64,000 bases of DNA from Mycocentrospora acerina (GCA_022701365.1 JAKUHH010000084.1:558001-622000); one strand, 5' to 3'. Shown: positions 19,676 to 33,434, numbered from the stretch's first letter. Numbers and translations: made by a program. The notes: generated by a model not told the origin, from the letters alone.

Positions 19676-22600
19676 TTAGACTTTCTCCGAAGTCTCGTGG
19701 TGGGGAGGTGTGTGAGTGCCCGCAATAGGTGCGTACGACGCTTGCTCACCAACCTTCTCGTTGCTTCGACCAACCTCCGAGATAGGTGTGCCGATGCGAG
19801 CAGGCTCATCCCTAGTCTGTTCCTGAACGGCGGCGGTGTGGCTACCAGCGGCGGTCTTCTGATCCTTCTCCTTCTTGGGCTTAGGCATGCGAACGAGCCA
19901 GTACAAGGCGAGGGCAGCGAAGACGTTGAAGATGCAGAATACCCACAGGATACCAAAGTTACGCCACAGGTCGTCATAGCTGGCAGAAAGACTTGTCAGG
20001 AACACGTTAGTGTCGCTGACGGCGCAGAACTCGCAGCCGGAAGTGGCGTCTGGGTTGTTGGGGTAACCACCAAATGCAGATTCGTATGCAGAGATGTATT
20101 CGCCGCAAGTCTCGCCTGAGCGGGGTTCGAATTTGATCATCTCGTTGGCTGCACATCTAACACTGCTGTTCGCGAGACCTGAAGATAACATGCCTGATAC
20201 CAAGTATGTGAAAGGCGAGACGCGGTACATGAAAATCCAGAAGCGCGGGAAAGTACTGGGTGAGGCGAGAACACCACAGAAGATCAAGCAGAGCGAGAAC
20301 AGCAAATTAGCAAGATTGCCACCAGTTTCGGCAGAGTCGATACCAGCAATGATCATGTGAGTGAAGGTGGAAGTGAACAGCAAGAACATCCAGACGAAGA
20401 GGAAACTCTGGAAACCGCGAAGGGCCACCTCATCAGTGGGTGTCGCGTTTCTGTATAGACCAATAGGGTAGTACCAGCAGAAAAAGATCAGAACAGCCAT
20501 GAGTGTGTTCCAGGGAAGTTCAACGAGGATATTAGAGAGCATAAACGCCTTCCAGGAGTAGGTTTTGCTGGGTCGCTCACGGACTTCGTACAAAGCACGC
20601 TGAGTGACAAAGTGCGGCATGATTTGCTGGACAAGTTGACCGAAGATTGTCATCAACATGAAGATACCAAACATCTGGTTCTGGAGACCCTGTTGAGTAT
20701 TGGGCATGTTATAGAGCGAGAACCCAATGAAGAGAGCAGAGGAGGTGCAGAGGAGTGTCTTGGAGTAGATGTAAGCCGGGCTTCGCCAATACTGCTGGAA
20801 TACTCGGATTGTAGTCTCGCGGAACTGCTGGACAAAGGGGGCGGCAAATTCACGGTAGGCAGCTTTGTCCTCACGCTTCTGAGCAGACATTGTTCGTTGA
20901 AGAGCGTCTGCCTGTCCACGTTCGGACTTGAGCTCTTCGAGGTGACGTTGTACTTCGGCATACTCTTCGGAGTTACGCCATGCCTGCGGCCAGTCGATAT
21001 CAGAGTGCGATCCAGGGGCTGCACCAATAGCTTCCAACATCCACTCAGCTGGGTTCGCTGCGGGCGGGCACGGAGGAGCACCTTGGCGGACGAAGTAGTC
21101 AACAAGGATATTCGAACCTTTTCCGACCTCACCAAAGTACACTGTGCGGCCGCCTTTGGCTAAAAACAGCAAACGATCAAAGCGTTGAAACAACATGGCG
21201 CTAGGCTGATGAATTGTGCAAAGAATAGCTTGACCATTCTTCTTCAGCTTGTCAAGTAGATCAAGAATAGCCCAGGAGGTTTGCGAGTCAAGACCTGAAG
21301 TAGGTTCATCCAGGAAGAGAAGAAGAGCGGGCTTAGCTGCCAGTTCAACACCAATTGTTAATCGCTTACGCTGCTCAACATTAAGGCCTTCTCCAGGAAC
21401 TCCAACAATGGCATCAGCATATTCAGTCATTTCCAGAAGCTTGATAACTTCGTCGACGTATTCAATCTTCTCCTGGCGGGGAACATGAGCGGGTTGACGG
21501 AGCAGAGCAGAAAAACGGAGTGCCTCTCGGACAGTCGATGTGGCCAAATGGAGATCTTGCTGCTGAGCGTAGCCCGTCTTGCGTTGGAAAGAATCATCGC
21601 GGGGTTTGCCATCGACCAACATTTCACCTGTGATAACACCCATGGTAGTACGCGTAGCCAAGCAATCAAGGAGGGTGGTTTTTCCAGCGCCAGAAACACC
21701 CATGAGTGCAGTCATGGTGCCTGGCTTGACCCAGCCATTGACGTGATCAAGAATGCGTCGATCTTCGCCCTTGATCTTGATATCATAGCAAACGTCTTTC
21801 CACTGGAAGATGGCCGTCTGGCGCTCGATGATGGCGATTTCGTCCGAGCTGTTCTGCACGCCTGCATTGCGGCCGGTAGGCGCAGACTCTAGGTCGTCAG
21901 TGGACTTGCTTTGGGGGATGCTGTGACCACGTCGGAAAAGTAGGATTTCACCCTTGGACTTGGCAGCAGTAATGTATTCGGTGGCAACCAGGTAGACCAT
22001 CATGAGTCCAATCATGAACACCCAGAGAATACCAAAGTTACGCCATCGGTGCGAAGACTCATACTCGTAGGCAGACCTGATGTAAACAGCTCCATCCACA
22101 TAGGGTTCACCTGGAACTGAGCCGACAGCAGAGCATGCTCGCTGCACTCCAGAGATGTTCTCGTATCCAGCACCAGATGGAACAAATTGATTACATTGGT
22201 ATTGCCTTCCAACAAACTCATTTATCATGAGAGACTCAAAGCCAAAACTGACAGGGTTGACATAGCGCATCCAGCTGGCCCATCCCAACATGTAGCTGGG
22301 AGGAATGGCGAAACCAGTGTACATGACGAGACCCAAAATGAGACAGGCAGCGGGTGCCAGAGCCTGGACAAGGGAACGGGAGAGCGAGGCGATGGATCGG
22401 AACAACATGGACATGACCATTGTGAGGGTGAAGGAGATCAAGACGAAGAAGAAGAACGGGCCAGCCTCTCGTCGAAGATTAGTCATGAAGTAAAGTACCA
22501 AGTTGAAGGTGAGAGCGTTGGCGATCTTGTACGGCATGTCAGTCAACATACTGGCGAAAGCTTCGGCAGACGGGTGATAGAGTGCATATCGAGAGTGTTT

Positions 22601-24432
22601 TTCGACAATGGGTCGTTGGGCATAAAGAGTCAGCATCTCGAGGGCGGAACCGAAAGCGTTCATCAAAATAGCGAAGAAGAGGAGAGCAGATCGTTGATAA
22701 AAACTGGCTGTGGTAAGTGAGAGATTGTAGAACACCGAGGAGATGATCAAAGCTAAGATCGAGTTCATGAGGAGTTGCGTAATGGTGATGCTGGGATCAG
22801 CCTTTAGTCGAACAAATCCTCGCCACAAGCATAGCCTGATCTGTTGCGGGTACGACAAAGTGTAAGGCGACTTCTGTCGCTGACCCTTGGCCTTCTGCTG
22901 TGTTCGAGCCTCAGCGAACTTGCTGGCTTGTTCACCGCCGATGGGGAACTTTTGCTCATACGCCTCAATTTGAGGCAACAGCTCAGCTCGCTCACGTGAG
23001 TCAGTCCAACGTTGAGCAAATTCATCCGGTGTACGTGGAACACGGCCCTCAAAGCCTGGACGGACAACACGCTCAAGAGAGCTGGTCATGGAGGTGAGGA
23101 AATCGGCAGCAGTTTGCTGGTCAGGGCAGTCGAATCCCATGTCGAGGAAATATTGTTTGGCCTCTGTCGTGCTGCCAAAGTAGATCTGGCGGCCTTCGTA
23201 AAGGACGAGAGCCTTGTCGAAAAGATCGTACGCAGCTTGAGGAGCTTGGTAGATGGCAACACAAGCAGTTGTGCCATTGATTTCAGTTTCCATGCGGAGA
23301 GTTTTGCAAAACTCGATGGCGTTGGCAGAGTCAAGACCTCTCGTTGAGTTGTCCCATGCTTGTAAGGGCGCCCGGCTGAGAGAGGCTTCTGCAATAGTTA
23401 CACGTTTTCTCTCACCACCCGAGACACCACGAATGAAGTCGTTACCGACCCTCGTGTTAATTGTGTGTGAGATTCCGTACATGGCCATAATTACGTCGCG
23501 CTGATGTTCAGCGTACTCCTTCTGGCTGACCCCACCAGGGATGTGGCGTGGACGACGGGCCTGCGCAGCAAAGTAGAGTGTTTCGCCAACAGTCATCTGG
23601 GGGAAATGCACGTCGACTTCTGCAGTGTAGATGGCCTCTCCTCGGTAATTCTTGTGCATCAATTCTGGGCTTATACCTGTTTGCTGTTAGTTAAATCCAG
23701 TTCAAATATTTGACGGAGAATTGGTAGCATACCCTGGTAGTTGATGACCGAAGCACTATCAACAAAAAAGCCGTGCGTCTCTCCCGTGACTGTCTTCAAG
23801 AAGGTAGAGCAACCAGATCCAGGGGGACCCAGGACAACAAGCATCTCACCAGCCTCGACAAGGCCTTCCATGTTGCGCAAAATGTTGATCTTTCGTCCCT
23901 TGTCTCCCTTGAGCTTCTTGAAAAGCCCGGGGCCTTCTAACCAAACGTTACCAACACTCTTCTGGTAATCCGTGTCTGCGCCGAATCCATGGACATTGAG
24001 ATTCCGGAAAGAAATACCAGCGGTGGATTTTGGTGCCGCATTCTCGTCATCCATGTGCAGATTCAACATGGCCTTAGTCCAGGCCCGAGCATTAAAGTTC
24101 TCTCCATTAGGGTCGAGTGCTGATCCAGGCTCTGCGTTGAAAGGGTTTCCATATGAACCAGAAATATGGCTTTGGGTAGTGAGTCGTCTTGCGAGCTGAA
24201 GAACCTGCTCTTCTCTTCGGGCAGTCTCGTGTTGATCTTCCAGATCGGAATGCTTCGACTCGGTATGATGATGAGATGGTTCGTTGTTTGCTGCAATTGT
24301 TGATGCGTCGGATTCAGACTTCCCGTTTGAGCGCGAGTGAGAAGGCCGGCGGGCAGCCATCTCTGGTGTGGGAACACCACCACTCGTGGCTTCGCGGTCG
24401 TAATTAGTACCGAAGTTGCCCGCTAAGCTCAT
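19676..24432 (-). CDS. PDR/ABCG-type full-size ABC multidrug transporter
   Basis: An ATP-driven efflux pump of the plasma membrane. Exons 23733..24432 and 19676..23676, with a 56-bp intron; the join reads INYQGISPELMHKN and gives 1566 residues. The order is (NBD-TMD)x2, as in the PDR family. NBD1 has Walker A GPPGSGCST (from residue 202), signature VSGGERKRVTIAEA and the family-typical deviant Walker B WDNSTRGLDSA. NBD2 has canonical Walker A GVSGAGKTT (from about residue 893), a degenerate signature LNVEQRKRLTIG and Walker B LLLFLDEPTSGLDSQT. The cysteine-bearing extracellular loop before the last helix fits the family. I start at 24432 (MSLAGNFG), because the open frame upstream to 24585 encodes a poorly fitting hydrophobic stretch that is probably 5' leader. 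Candidate substrates are azoles and toxicants; the true one cannot be read. Confidence 0.93.
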
Positions 24433-24810
24433 GTTGGGCGGTTGAGCTGTCGCCACTGAATCCTTAAAGTTGTTCAAGCTGGCAATTGAAAGGAAAGGGA
24501 AGTAAAGAAGGAGGGGGAAGGGTATTAAAATTATCCTAGGGCCAGGAACAGTGGTGAGCAGATAACAACAAAAACCAACAGTCAAAGGGGGCCAGCTTTC
24601 TCATAAAAGTCAAGATCAGGATGAGGTGGGCCCAGAGAACTAGGGTGTTTGATTCAACGGGCAGCGGACAGGCACTTGGCAGTTGACCGGAGCGGATACA
24701 CTCAGTCCGGGAGCTCGCTTCCGCCCAAAGCAGTAAGTACCAAGCAGCATCAGGTTCTTGGTTCAAATACGCCGCATACGGTAATGCGAGTCCGAGGTCT
24801 TTTTGCATGG

Positions 24811-24858
24811 CTGGTGCAGGTGCAGGCGCAGGCGCAGGCGCAAATGCAGGTGCAGGTT
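24811..24858. repeat. Hexamer tandem repeat (GGTGCA/GGCGCA)
   Basis: About eight imperfect copies of a 6-bp unit (GGTGCA, GGCGCA) about 400 bp upstream of the ABC transporter start. A simple repeat; likely length-variable. Confidence 0.7.
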
Positions 24859-24970
24859 GTCCCCTCGCTTGCAAACAAGACGACGATGATTTAAGATGAG
24901 TCGCCCTGCCCAAGGGAAGCGCAAGATGCTCAACGACGATGGCTCATTATGAGTGCCCGCTGCCCTCTGC

Positions 24971-25014
24971 CCATTGTCCACTGTCCACTGTCCATTGTCC
25001 ATTGTCCTCCGTCC
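24971..25014. repeat. Heptamer tandem repeat (CCATTGT/CCACTGT)
   Basis: Six consecutive 7-bp units alternate between CCATTGT, CCACTGT and CCTCCGT. A minisatellite in intergenic DNA. Confidence 0.7.
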
Positions 25015-27399
25015 ACGCTCTACGAGGTGTGGCGTCTCTACAACAATCACGATGCGGGAGACTGCCTCTCCCGCGACTACCTTGGAGCCTCCGCACCACT
25101 TCGTCCGAACATGTCGCAATTGTGCATGAGAGCCTTGGTGCTTAGCAAGGTGCAAAACTGATGCAGGTATGTTAGCAACAGCCGTACCGAAAGCGACTGG
25201 CTGGGGTCTCTTGCAGCAGATTGGAATCTAGTTACTTGGTGATTCACATCCTTGCCCAACCTGGCGCTGACATGTGTGTTTTTGTTCCAAACAAGCTTCC
25301 AGCATGACACTTGAACACCCCACCCGCTGTCGCGCTCTGATCGATGTGGCAAGCATGGCCTTCCAGCGGACGAAATGCGCAGATTGCTAGCGTGTCGTAT
25401 TCCTAGCGCCTCGCTTCTGCCGCATTCGCACCCAACCGAGCGAGCATGCCTCGCTTGCACTTACCCACCTGTCCCCAAATTTCCTGAGGCACGCTAGGAT
25501 CTCTGGTGTGGGCGGATACGCTTGAATCCGCAGCCCGGCCACGAGGGTTCTCAACGCGCCTAAGCCTTGTCGTTCTCGGCGCGCATCATTCAAAGGCTTC
25601 CGATTCCCCTTGCGTTGCGCTGATTTCGTGCGAGATTAATGCCCACAGCCGGGTGGAGATAACGGCGACACGAATATGGGGCAGTCACGTGTTGAGTACA
25701 GAAGGCAACATGATAGGTCGTTTCTTCCTCTCTGCGAATCTCAATAGCAAGTGCTTACGACGCGTGCCCAGCGGGACAGCAAAAGGAACAGCGGAACCTC
25801 GACTTCCCTTCGACCCTGGCGGAACGGCGGTAACGGGGGCAGCCGTGAGGCAGCAATGCCCAGCGCGCTCGGAACCAGACCGGCGGCCAATGGGACAAGT
25901 CGCTGTGCGGCTTTCTTGATGTTGGAAGCTAGACTATGTAGGTGACGACCTATTTTGTGGAGTTGCAAAAGGGGACAATCTGTTCCCATAGATTTGCTGG
26001 CAGACGGTTGAGCAGCGCAAGTTTGATCCGCTCGATGTGCCTGTACAGTCTGCTCCAATGTATCAACTGGATTGGGGCTAAATGAACAAGGCGGTTGCTG
26101 ACGGATGCCTTATCTGCACCCACAACAACTCGACCTAGGCATCCATCTGCACCCACAACAAAGTGCTGGACAAAGCGACAATACGAATCTGACTGTAGCA
26201 CGCGAACTGCAGGCCATCCGCTGACGACACCTCACTCCAGCCAATACTCGTAATCTGATAAACGTCAACTTAACGCCATTACTACGAGCTACAAATAACC
26301 TACCTGGGTGTTGTCTCACCATTCGGTTCGCTCTCTCGGTATCTTGTTGATTCGCTTTTTATCCCTCAACCCTTGAACTCGGATGATTGGCAAATACCAC
26401 ACACATGCAGCCATTGTCTTCCTCTTAATTCGTCATAATCACAAGCGAGAGATACCTACAGCTCAAGATGGCATTTACCTATTCGAGCCCTCATGCAGCA
26501 CTGGCTTACTAGACAGCATCAGCTTACCGCGTAGAACATACCTCTTCACTCCCTTCTCGCCCTCGTCGCAGCGAAAAATGCTCACTGCATACCCAATGCT
26601 ACGTTGGAATCTCTCCAGATTGTTAGGCCTAGTTCTTGCATATCCGCGTTAGCCCCGTACCGCGGTACCCGGTCTTATGTATTTGCATGTGTCACCCTGT
26701 GCGGGGCATTTCTCCACGCAAAGTCACAGCAGATCAAGAAGAATCCATATGGGGTCTGCCACTGCTCGTATTTTGACTTGTCGTAATCTAGCGCATTTTG
26801 CTTGGAAGGTGGCAACTTAATCTACTTATTTCGGATATGCAGTATAGTACTAGAGCCGGTTACAGTGGAGATACCGCACTCTTTGAACCATATACATTGC
26901 CTTGCAAGAGTATGACATGAGAGTGAACAGCTAGCATGGACGGACTATTACCCTTGTGGTATCTACATCTTTGGTATCGACATCAGTCAGTAGCAAGACA
27001 CATTTAAGTCAGCAAAATAGAGAGCATAAAAACTACTCAAATGCACAAGACTGCCAATGCTTATAGGATACCCCGAACTCAATGAATCTAAACTGCACGT
27101 AAACTCTCTTCCCTGTTCATTTTCTGTTTTTGGAACGCCAACCTCTTTAGTCTGTCAGAAATTGGTAAACCTAACAGTCAAAATGGTGGTTATGTTGTGC
27201 TAACGATCTGCATCCACATTGTTCTCTCTAGAAACTCCGCCATCAATTTCAACCCCATCTTCTCTGGCCACATTGATATATTCCCTCTTGATTTAAGTCT
27301 CCCGCCTCGCTTCCACGCTCCAACAAAAAATCTAAACATGGCTTTGTTCTCATATCTAATAGCGTGTACTAGTAAGCTCTGTACATTGTTCTTGTTAAC

Positions 27400-27545
27400 A
27401 GTTGCGCTGCGGTCCGGTGGTTCCTCAACAATATCTTGACAGCCCTTTGCTACAACTCCTGGCAGCGCTTCTCCATGCTCTACCCAGTGACGAAGCAGTA
27501 CCTAGGCAACAGCAAGTTAGCCATGTTGGGCTGCAGCTTCTAGAA
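27400..27545 (+). pseudogene. Possible decayed coding remnant
   Basis: One frame here reads as protein-like sequence (WFLNNILTALCYNSWQRF, then MLYPVTKQYLGNSK) up to a TAG, in an AT-rich gene-poor region. There is no start, no continuation and no family that I recognise. It may be a fragment of an old gene or transposon, or chance. Confidence 0.15.
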
Positions 27546-28295
27546 CTAGTAGGGATGTATAATGCCCTACTTTCTAAAATCATCTTTGAATAAGAAGAAA
27601 GCGTATTATTTGCTAAATCCATAGAACTACTAAACAATTGTCTTACAAAAGTACAATTCTTGATATTGCAAACTCATATGAAACCCGGCGTTCAAGGTAA
27701 ACTGCTGCTATGAATGGTAAGATGTCATTGTTGTTCTGCCCTAAAAACGCAGTGTACGGCTCAAGGAGCCAAGATGTTAGAAGCGCTTGTAGGATCTCCT
27801 GGGCGAAGAATACTAGAGCCTAGTTGGGCAGTGGAACACTGATCAGTTGTAGGGAGGTTTTTACTGCTGACAACCTTTAGTCTAAGGCCACGCTCCATCT
27901 CCCGCGTCTAGATTGCTTTGCACAAGACATCCTAGAGCAACTCTATAAGTAGGCGAGCAACATACGTGATAGGTGGTGTATCTTGTGAAGATGGGCTTAC
28001 GGATACAACTATATCAACTTATACACATACGAGCAGACAATCGGTAAGTTGGGGTTCTCTAAGGGGTACATTTGGGGTTAAGCGCTGCTATGTGCGGTGC
28101 TGTGATTTAGGGACTTCAAGTCAACCTATAGGCTTCTGCAACAAAATCGATTGTAAATACCTTGAAATACTTCCAAGACGATTTTAAATAACAATAGGAC
28201 ACACTCTACTTTGCACTAGACACCCCAACAAGGGGAACTGTTTCCAACTAAGGTCTATTAATGTATTAAAATTACTACTTATCGTTCCTTTCCGA

Positions 28296-29099
28296 CTACT
28301 CCAACACCTTGAGCTCACCTGTCGCAAGATCATAAATGAGACCCGCAAGTGTTAGTCCACGCTCAGCAACAGCCTTCTTGATTGTAGGATGCTGTTCGAG
28401 CACATCGACAGACTGACGGACATTAAGTTCTGCCAAACAGGCCGATCGTGCGTCTTCATCAGGGAGCCCTTCAAGTTCCAAGGCGTGTCTCCTGCGAAGT
28501 CTGACGAAGAGGTCAGCTTGTGTTCTTTGGCTTCCACTGGCCAGACAACAAGATAAGAAGAATATTGAATAAACAACTCACTCCCTAACAGGCTCCAACC
28601 ACCCATTCAACGTCTTTCCCAAATCCGTATCCCCCAGCGCCGCCCCAACTCCCCCACACCTCGTATGCCCACACACCACCACCTTCTTTACCCTCAGATG
28701 TTCAACTGCATACTCGACCACGCTCGCTGCGCTAATGTCATCCTTGTGAATCATATTGGCAATATTACGATGCACGAATATATCGCCGGGCTTGCACTGG
28801 CACACGGTAGTCTCGGGGACGCGACTATCGGCACATCCTATCCAGAGGATTTCCGGAGACTGACCGGCGGCGAGGGTGGCGAAAGCGTGAGGATCTTGAT
28901 TCGTGGTACGTTGAGTGTAAATACGAGAGCCGGCTACCAGGCGGTCGATGGGGTCTATGGAAGGTAAGCTGGCATACTAAAGGGCAGATTGATTGGGGTG
29001 TAGTAGGCCATGATCGTAGTCGTCGCCCACAGTTCGAAGCCGCAGTTCATAATCACCCCTGACAAGAAAGGTAGATCACTTACCTGTCGAGTTCGCCAT
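28296..29099 (-). CDS. Beta-class carbonic anhydrase
   Basis: Interconverts CO2 and bicarbonate, supplying bicarbonate for carboxylations and CO2 sensing. Three exons: 29084..29099, 28582..28954 and 28296..28500, with introns of 129 and 81 bp, giving 197 residues. The joins read MANSTDPIDRLVAG and EPVRELRRRHALELEGL, both family-like. Zinc ligands of the beta class are present: Cys46 and Asp48 in CADSR, and His102 and Cys105 in CGHTRC. The core GDIFVHRNIAN and the C-terminal VRQSVDVL and GLIYDLATGEL also fit. The 16-bp first exon is the weakest part; it rests on GTAAGT and an in-frame join. I see no clear mitochondrial leader, so a cytosolic location is likely. The first intron is longer than most in the window. 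Confidence 0.9.
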
Positions 29100-30208
29100 C
29101 TTTATTACAAACAAGCTACTTGATTACTTATTTCCAGGCCCAAAAACCGGTCAGCAGTCTTCTTCGGAAGTTCGCTGTAGCAGGATAAACCCTTGCAGAA
29201 AGAATAAGTCAGAAAGGAAGTCGCAGACGAAGAGAAAAGGTCAAGGTTTAAAACTCACGGCTCGAGTTGAGCAACACTCAACAGTACCACAATAAGCCTA
29301 TCCAGCTGACAAGTCCCGACACGTTACCGCCGCACAAAGCGCCAGAAGAAGCGAGAATGACGCTATGAAAGGATACGCCAACGTATGAAAACTCATGGCC
29401 GCGGAAACACTTGTGGGTGTGATTCAGTGAATCGCTGATGAGCCAGAGGCGTGTCGATAGACAAGGGAAAGAAGGAACAAATAAGTCAAGGTGGGCTATA
29501 CTTTCCCATTCGAACCATTGCAAGATGCTTCACTGCTAGTTTCAATCACCCTATCGATATTGGGTTTACTTGACGTATTGCACGTGGTGTGGAAAGCCGC
29601 TTAATCGAACAGACAAAACGCAGTAGGTAATCTACTGCTCAGAAAGGTAAACTGTTATAGCATATACACTGACCAGTACACATGAAGAGGGAAGAGGACA
29701 CCGCAAGCAGTTGTACCATTCAAGGTGAAGGATCGATAAACAGAAGAGAAAAACATCACAATCATTTTTTTTATTAAAAATAAAAGAGAAAAAAGAGAGA
29801 ACTGTGCGGAGACTTCCAATCTGCGAGTAAAAATACGTTTTTCTTTCATTACAATCATCAATCATCAACACCACCAGATTTCCATCTGCTCTCTCTCTCT
29901 TTCTCTCTCAAAAAGCTTTCTCCTCTACGTAGGTAAAAAAAAATCTACACCCCAAAAAAATCTCGTTAAAAAAAAAGAGCCAAGCGCATCCCCCTCCAAA
30001 TCGTCACCAGTGACACACGGAATCCCGCATATCGTCCCAATAATCGCGCGTAATAGGATATGTCGCAAGTATATGAAGTACCCCTTCCCAATATCCCCCC
30101 CAAGAGGGATCCAAAGTACTAAAGTGTAAAAAAGACAAAGACCCCTTATATGTCACCCGATAACGCCGTTTCCATGCTGCAACACATCCCATGGCAGCTC
30201 TCTTGTCA
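29100..30208. other. Intergenic with polypyrimidine tract
   Basis: 1.1 kb between the carbonic anhydrase start and the Cdc24-like stop, both on the minus strand. A CT-rich run lies at about 29880-29920, next to A-rich runs. No gene is seen. Confidence 0.5.
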
Positions 30209-33200
30209 TTACCGTTGGCAGAAAAGCTCGATTTCGCCAAGTTGCCCTCCCCCAGAATTCATGTCTCGCTGCTGCTCCTTCCAATTCTCAAACGCTTCTA
30301 GCACGTCATCATCGCACTGAATACTGACATACGTCCCTTCGTTGTCAACGTACTTTAGCTTAACTTGTCCAGACCCAAGCGATACGGATGTTGAGCGTTG
30401 CAGTTTTGCGTCGATACGGTCTTTGAGGGACTGGAAGCTAATATTTGTGCTTACGACTAGCACCATTGTACTCCCTGCTGAAGGGCAAACCACTTTGACT
30501 TTAAGCTGACTCGGGATCTGTGATTCCTGTCCGAGCGGCGGAGACATGTTTAGTGAGTCTACAGAAGCCGGTGTCAGTGTGCCCTGACTGCGCTCAAATG
30601 ATGAGGCTGGTGTCATTGTGCGAGACAAAGGCGTAAAACTTGGATCGCGACGTGCAGGTCCCCCATAACTCGAATTCGCCAGCTCATCGGCAGTACGTTG
30701 CTGTATAAGACGGTCTCGCTGAATAGCCGGTGATTGCGTCGCAGTACGGGGTGGCATGCTATTTGGCGAATTGCTGGCACTGCGATTTACGATTGCTGCA
30801 TTGTACGCGTAGTGAGTCGGGAATGGTGGAACTTCCGGGACGGGAGGCTGCGGTCCACTCGGTGTCCTGCGTCCTCCGAGGTGGGAATTGATATCCGGGC
30901 TACTAGCAGCTCTCAGTCGACCTTGAGATGATATAGCGTTAGCAGGCAAGGACGGTCGTTGTGCTCGGGCTGGCTGATATTGACCTGACCCTTCACGGCG
31001 GGATTGTGCTGGCGCGGTGTAGCGGTTACCTTCCTCGTTTGAATAACCATTTGGCGGTGGTGCCTGACGTGGGAAAGGGAACGTGCCCGAGGATGAGGTG
31101 CTTGTACGTGAATTTGAAAAGGTTGACATTGGAGTCTCGACGGTTGGGGAGAAATGAGATTCATAGTTGCCTGAACCTTGAAGTTGCTGGGTGCGTAACA
31201 TGAGTGGTGGCTGACCGGGAGCGCCCATGGGGAATCGTGAAGGTGGTACCCTAGGATCGTCGTTTGGAGGACCGCTGTCTCCCGTTGTCGATCGTGATCG
31301 GACAGATGCACCAGAGCTGTTTTGCCGTATTCCGTAACTATCTCGCTGGTAACCAGAGCCAACAGTGTCAACATCTTCATCACCTTCATCATCGTCATCC
31401 TCCTGGTAGGGATTTTCTAGGACTTGGCCTTGCATGTATGCGAATTGTGTGTCTGATGGCTTGGACGCTGTGGTGCTGGCACTAGACCGTGCATTGTCCT
31501 TCCAGGCGCGTCTTTGTGTATCCACCTGAGTCGCCCATTTCTTCATGGTCTCTTCGGAAGCAAATTTGATGATGAAGTTCTCAATCCCAGGGTCTCCTTT
31601 CCAGAAAATCTGGCATGTGTACGAACCTATAGAGTTGGTGTGAGCAACAGTTTATCCGGTGCATGTGCCGCACAGATTCTTACCTGGCTTCTGTAGCGAA
31701 ATAGTCTCTGTGACATTTTGCATGAAAATGCGGCCTTTCAACTGTAGTTTTGGTTTCCCGTCCTTGGTGACCAATTGTCTTGTGGACATTTTGTTCTTGG
31801 GCTTGTTGACGTTGATTTCCTTGCAACATAGAAGTATCATCTCAAAGAGGTAGATTTTGTACTGTATACCGTGTCAGTGCCATTGGTGTTGGGAGCAGGA
31901 GACTGCAAATAAGACGAGTGTCACGAAAATGGCATTGCACTCACCTCTCGCTCCTCATTCTTCGAGCTCATGCTCTCGCCTTTCAAAACTGTAAATTGAC
32001 CGTAAAGGAGTAGGTCACCAAACCCATCGATGCGATGGCCCTTCCAGTCCTCGACAAGATTTCTCAACTCTTCGACCGCCTCGGCACGTTCTTCCTTGGC
32101 GATGGCGTCGTTCGTACCTGCAAGGACAGAGGAAGCTGCCTCGATACCCCGCGAGATGTCTGCTTTCCTGCCTTCGTCCAAATCGCCTTTATCTCGGAGT
32201 TCACGGAGAAGCAGAGGGTATTTTGTTAGCCGCTGAAACGGCTTTAACAGAAAGGACGCCAGGAGGGTTGGGGATTCGACCATCTGCCGCATTTCGGAAG
32301 GTCCACCTGTTTCCTTGAGTTTGTCGAATTCCCGCATCGCAATTTGTTCGCATTTCTTCTGGTTTGCAATATACGGCTCATAGACCTTGAACGCTTCCTT
32401 GTAGAGAACGAATAAATTTCCCCAGTTTTGCTCCTCGGCTGGCTGTGCATTCGTTTGTTCGACACGGATCAGGAAGCGGCGCTGAAAATCGAGGAGCGCG
32501 TTGAGGTTCAGGAAAATGTCGTGAACCTGGTCTCTGCTGATGACACCCTTTTCCTCGACAAGCTTCATGAATTCCTGCAGGAGCTCCAAATGCTGGACAT
32601 AGGTACGCTCAGTCTTGACCAGCTCGTCGATGATATGCTCTCGCTGGGTGCGTTTTACGACGGAAGTGACGGAGGCGGTTTCTGAAGTGCTGACTGTATC
32701 GTTTGTAAGCTTGCCCGTCAGAACCAGCTCGTCGAGCACGCGGTTCACTACATTGACAACCTGCAGTTGTGTCAGTATGCGGAGGGTCGCGCGCCTTGCA
32801 ATGCGCCTACCTTGACGAAGCCCGTTGTATCATCGCCGTAGAGATCGCCAAGAATAAAGCAGCCCTCCTGGGGAATGCCAAGCTCGTTGACGCAGGCCTG
32901 GATGAACTTGTACGTGGCCATCTTCTCGTTCTTCTTCAGGCTCTTCTCGTCCGTCTTTGGGGTTGGGATGCTCAGCGGCACGGGGGGTTCGAGGGCATTG
33001 TACAGCTCCATGAGCGGATAGCCGCGGCGGAAGGTCCTCCACAGCAGGGTGACGGGGTCGGCGTCGTCGTCAGCCTTGCCCTCCTCCTCGGCCATCCAGC
33101 GCTCGAAGCCGGGGATGGCGCGCAGGCGCATGGGCAGCGTCAGACATCGCTGGAACAACGACGTGTCCTTGTCGGCGCGCTTGTTGAGGACGTTGTCGGA

Positions 33201-33434
33201 AGCCTCGACGGGCCCGCCGTTGACGGGCGTGCCAGGGAAGGTGGGCGGCGGCTGGCCAAAGAGGGTCGAGGTCGAGGTGGAGTGGGTGTCGCGCGCGCTG
33301 CTGTGCGAATAGCTCGAGTACTGGCTCTGGAAAGATTGGTGGGAATTCATGGATGGTGCTGGCGGGCGGGATATCGACGACGACGACGTGTGAGAGCGGG
33401 CAAAAGTGCCTTGGAATGCGACGCCTCCGTCCAT
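30209..33434 (-). CDS. cdc24: Cdc24/Scd1-like Rho guanine nucleotide exchange factor
   Basis: Activates the Rho GTPase Cdc42 at sites of polar growth. Four exons: 32811..33434, 31945..32760, 31684..31861 and 30209..31626. The introns are 50, 83 and 57 bp, and the product has 1011 residues. The joins read GFVKVVNVVNRVL, EEREYKIYLFEMILLCC and LQKPGSYTCQIFWKG. Domain order is diagnostic: a Ser-rich head, the CDC24 calponin-like region (about 85-210), a DH domain (about 245-425, HIIDELVKTERTYVQHLELL, FLLKPFQRLTKYPLLLREL), a PH domain (about 440-580), a long disordered linker and a C-terminal PB1 domain (about 915-1011) with an acidic OPCA-like stretch (YVSIQCDDDVLEAFENW). The PB1 domain normally binds the Bem1 scaffold. 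The linker holds an acidic run (DDDDEGDEDVD). Confidence 0.93.

Larger units (their letters stand above)
24433..28295. other. Long gene-poor interval
   Basis: 3.9 kb with no supported gene. 24.4-26.3 kb is of moderate GC and contains hexamer and heptamer tandem repeats (listed separately). 26.3-28.3 kb is AT-rich with short frames only. One short open stretch near 27.4 kb looks protein-like, but stops follow at once. Confidence 0.5.

Noticed and set aside
20612..21163. 183-codon plus-strand frame
   Set aside because: Antisense shadow inside the ABC transporter gene, whose sense frame is fully supported.
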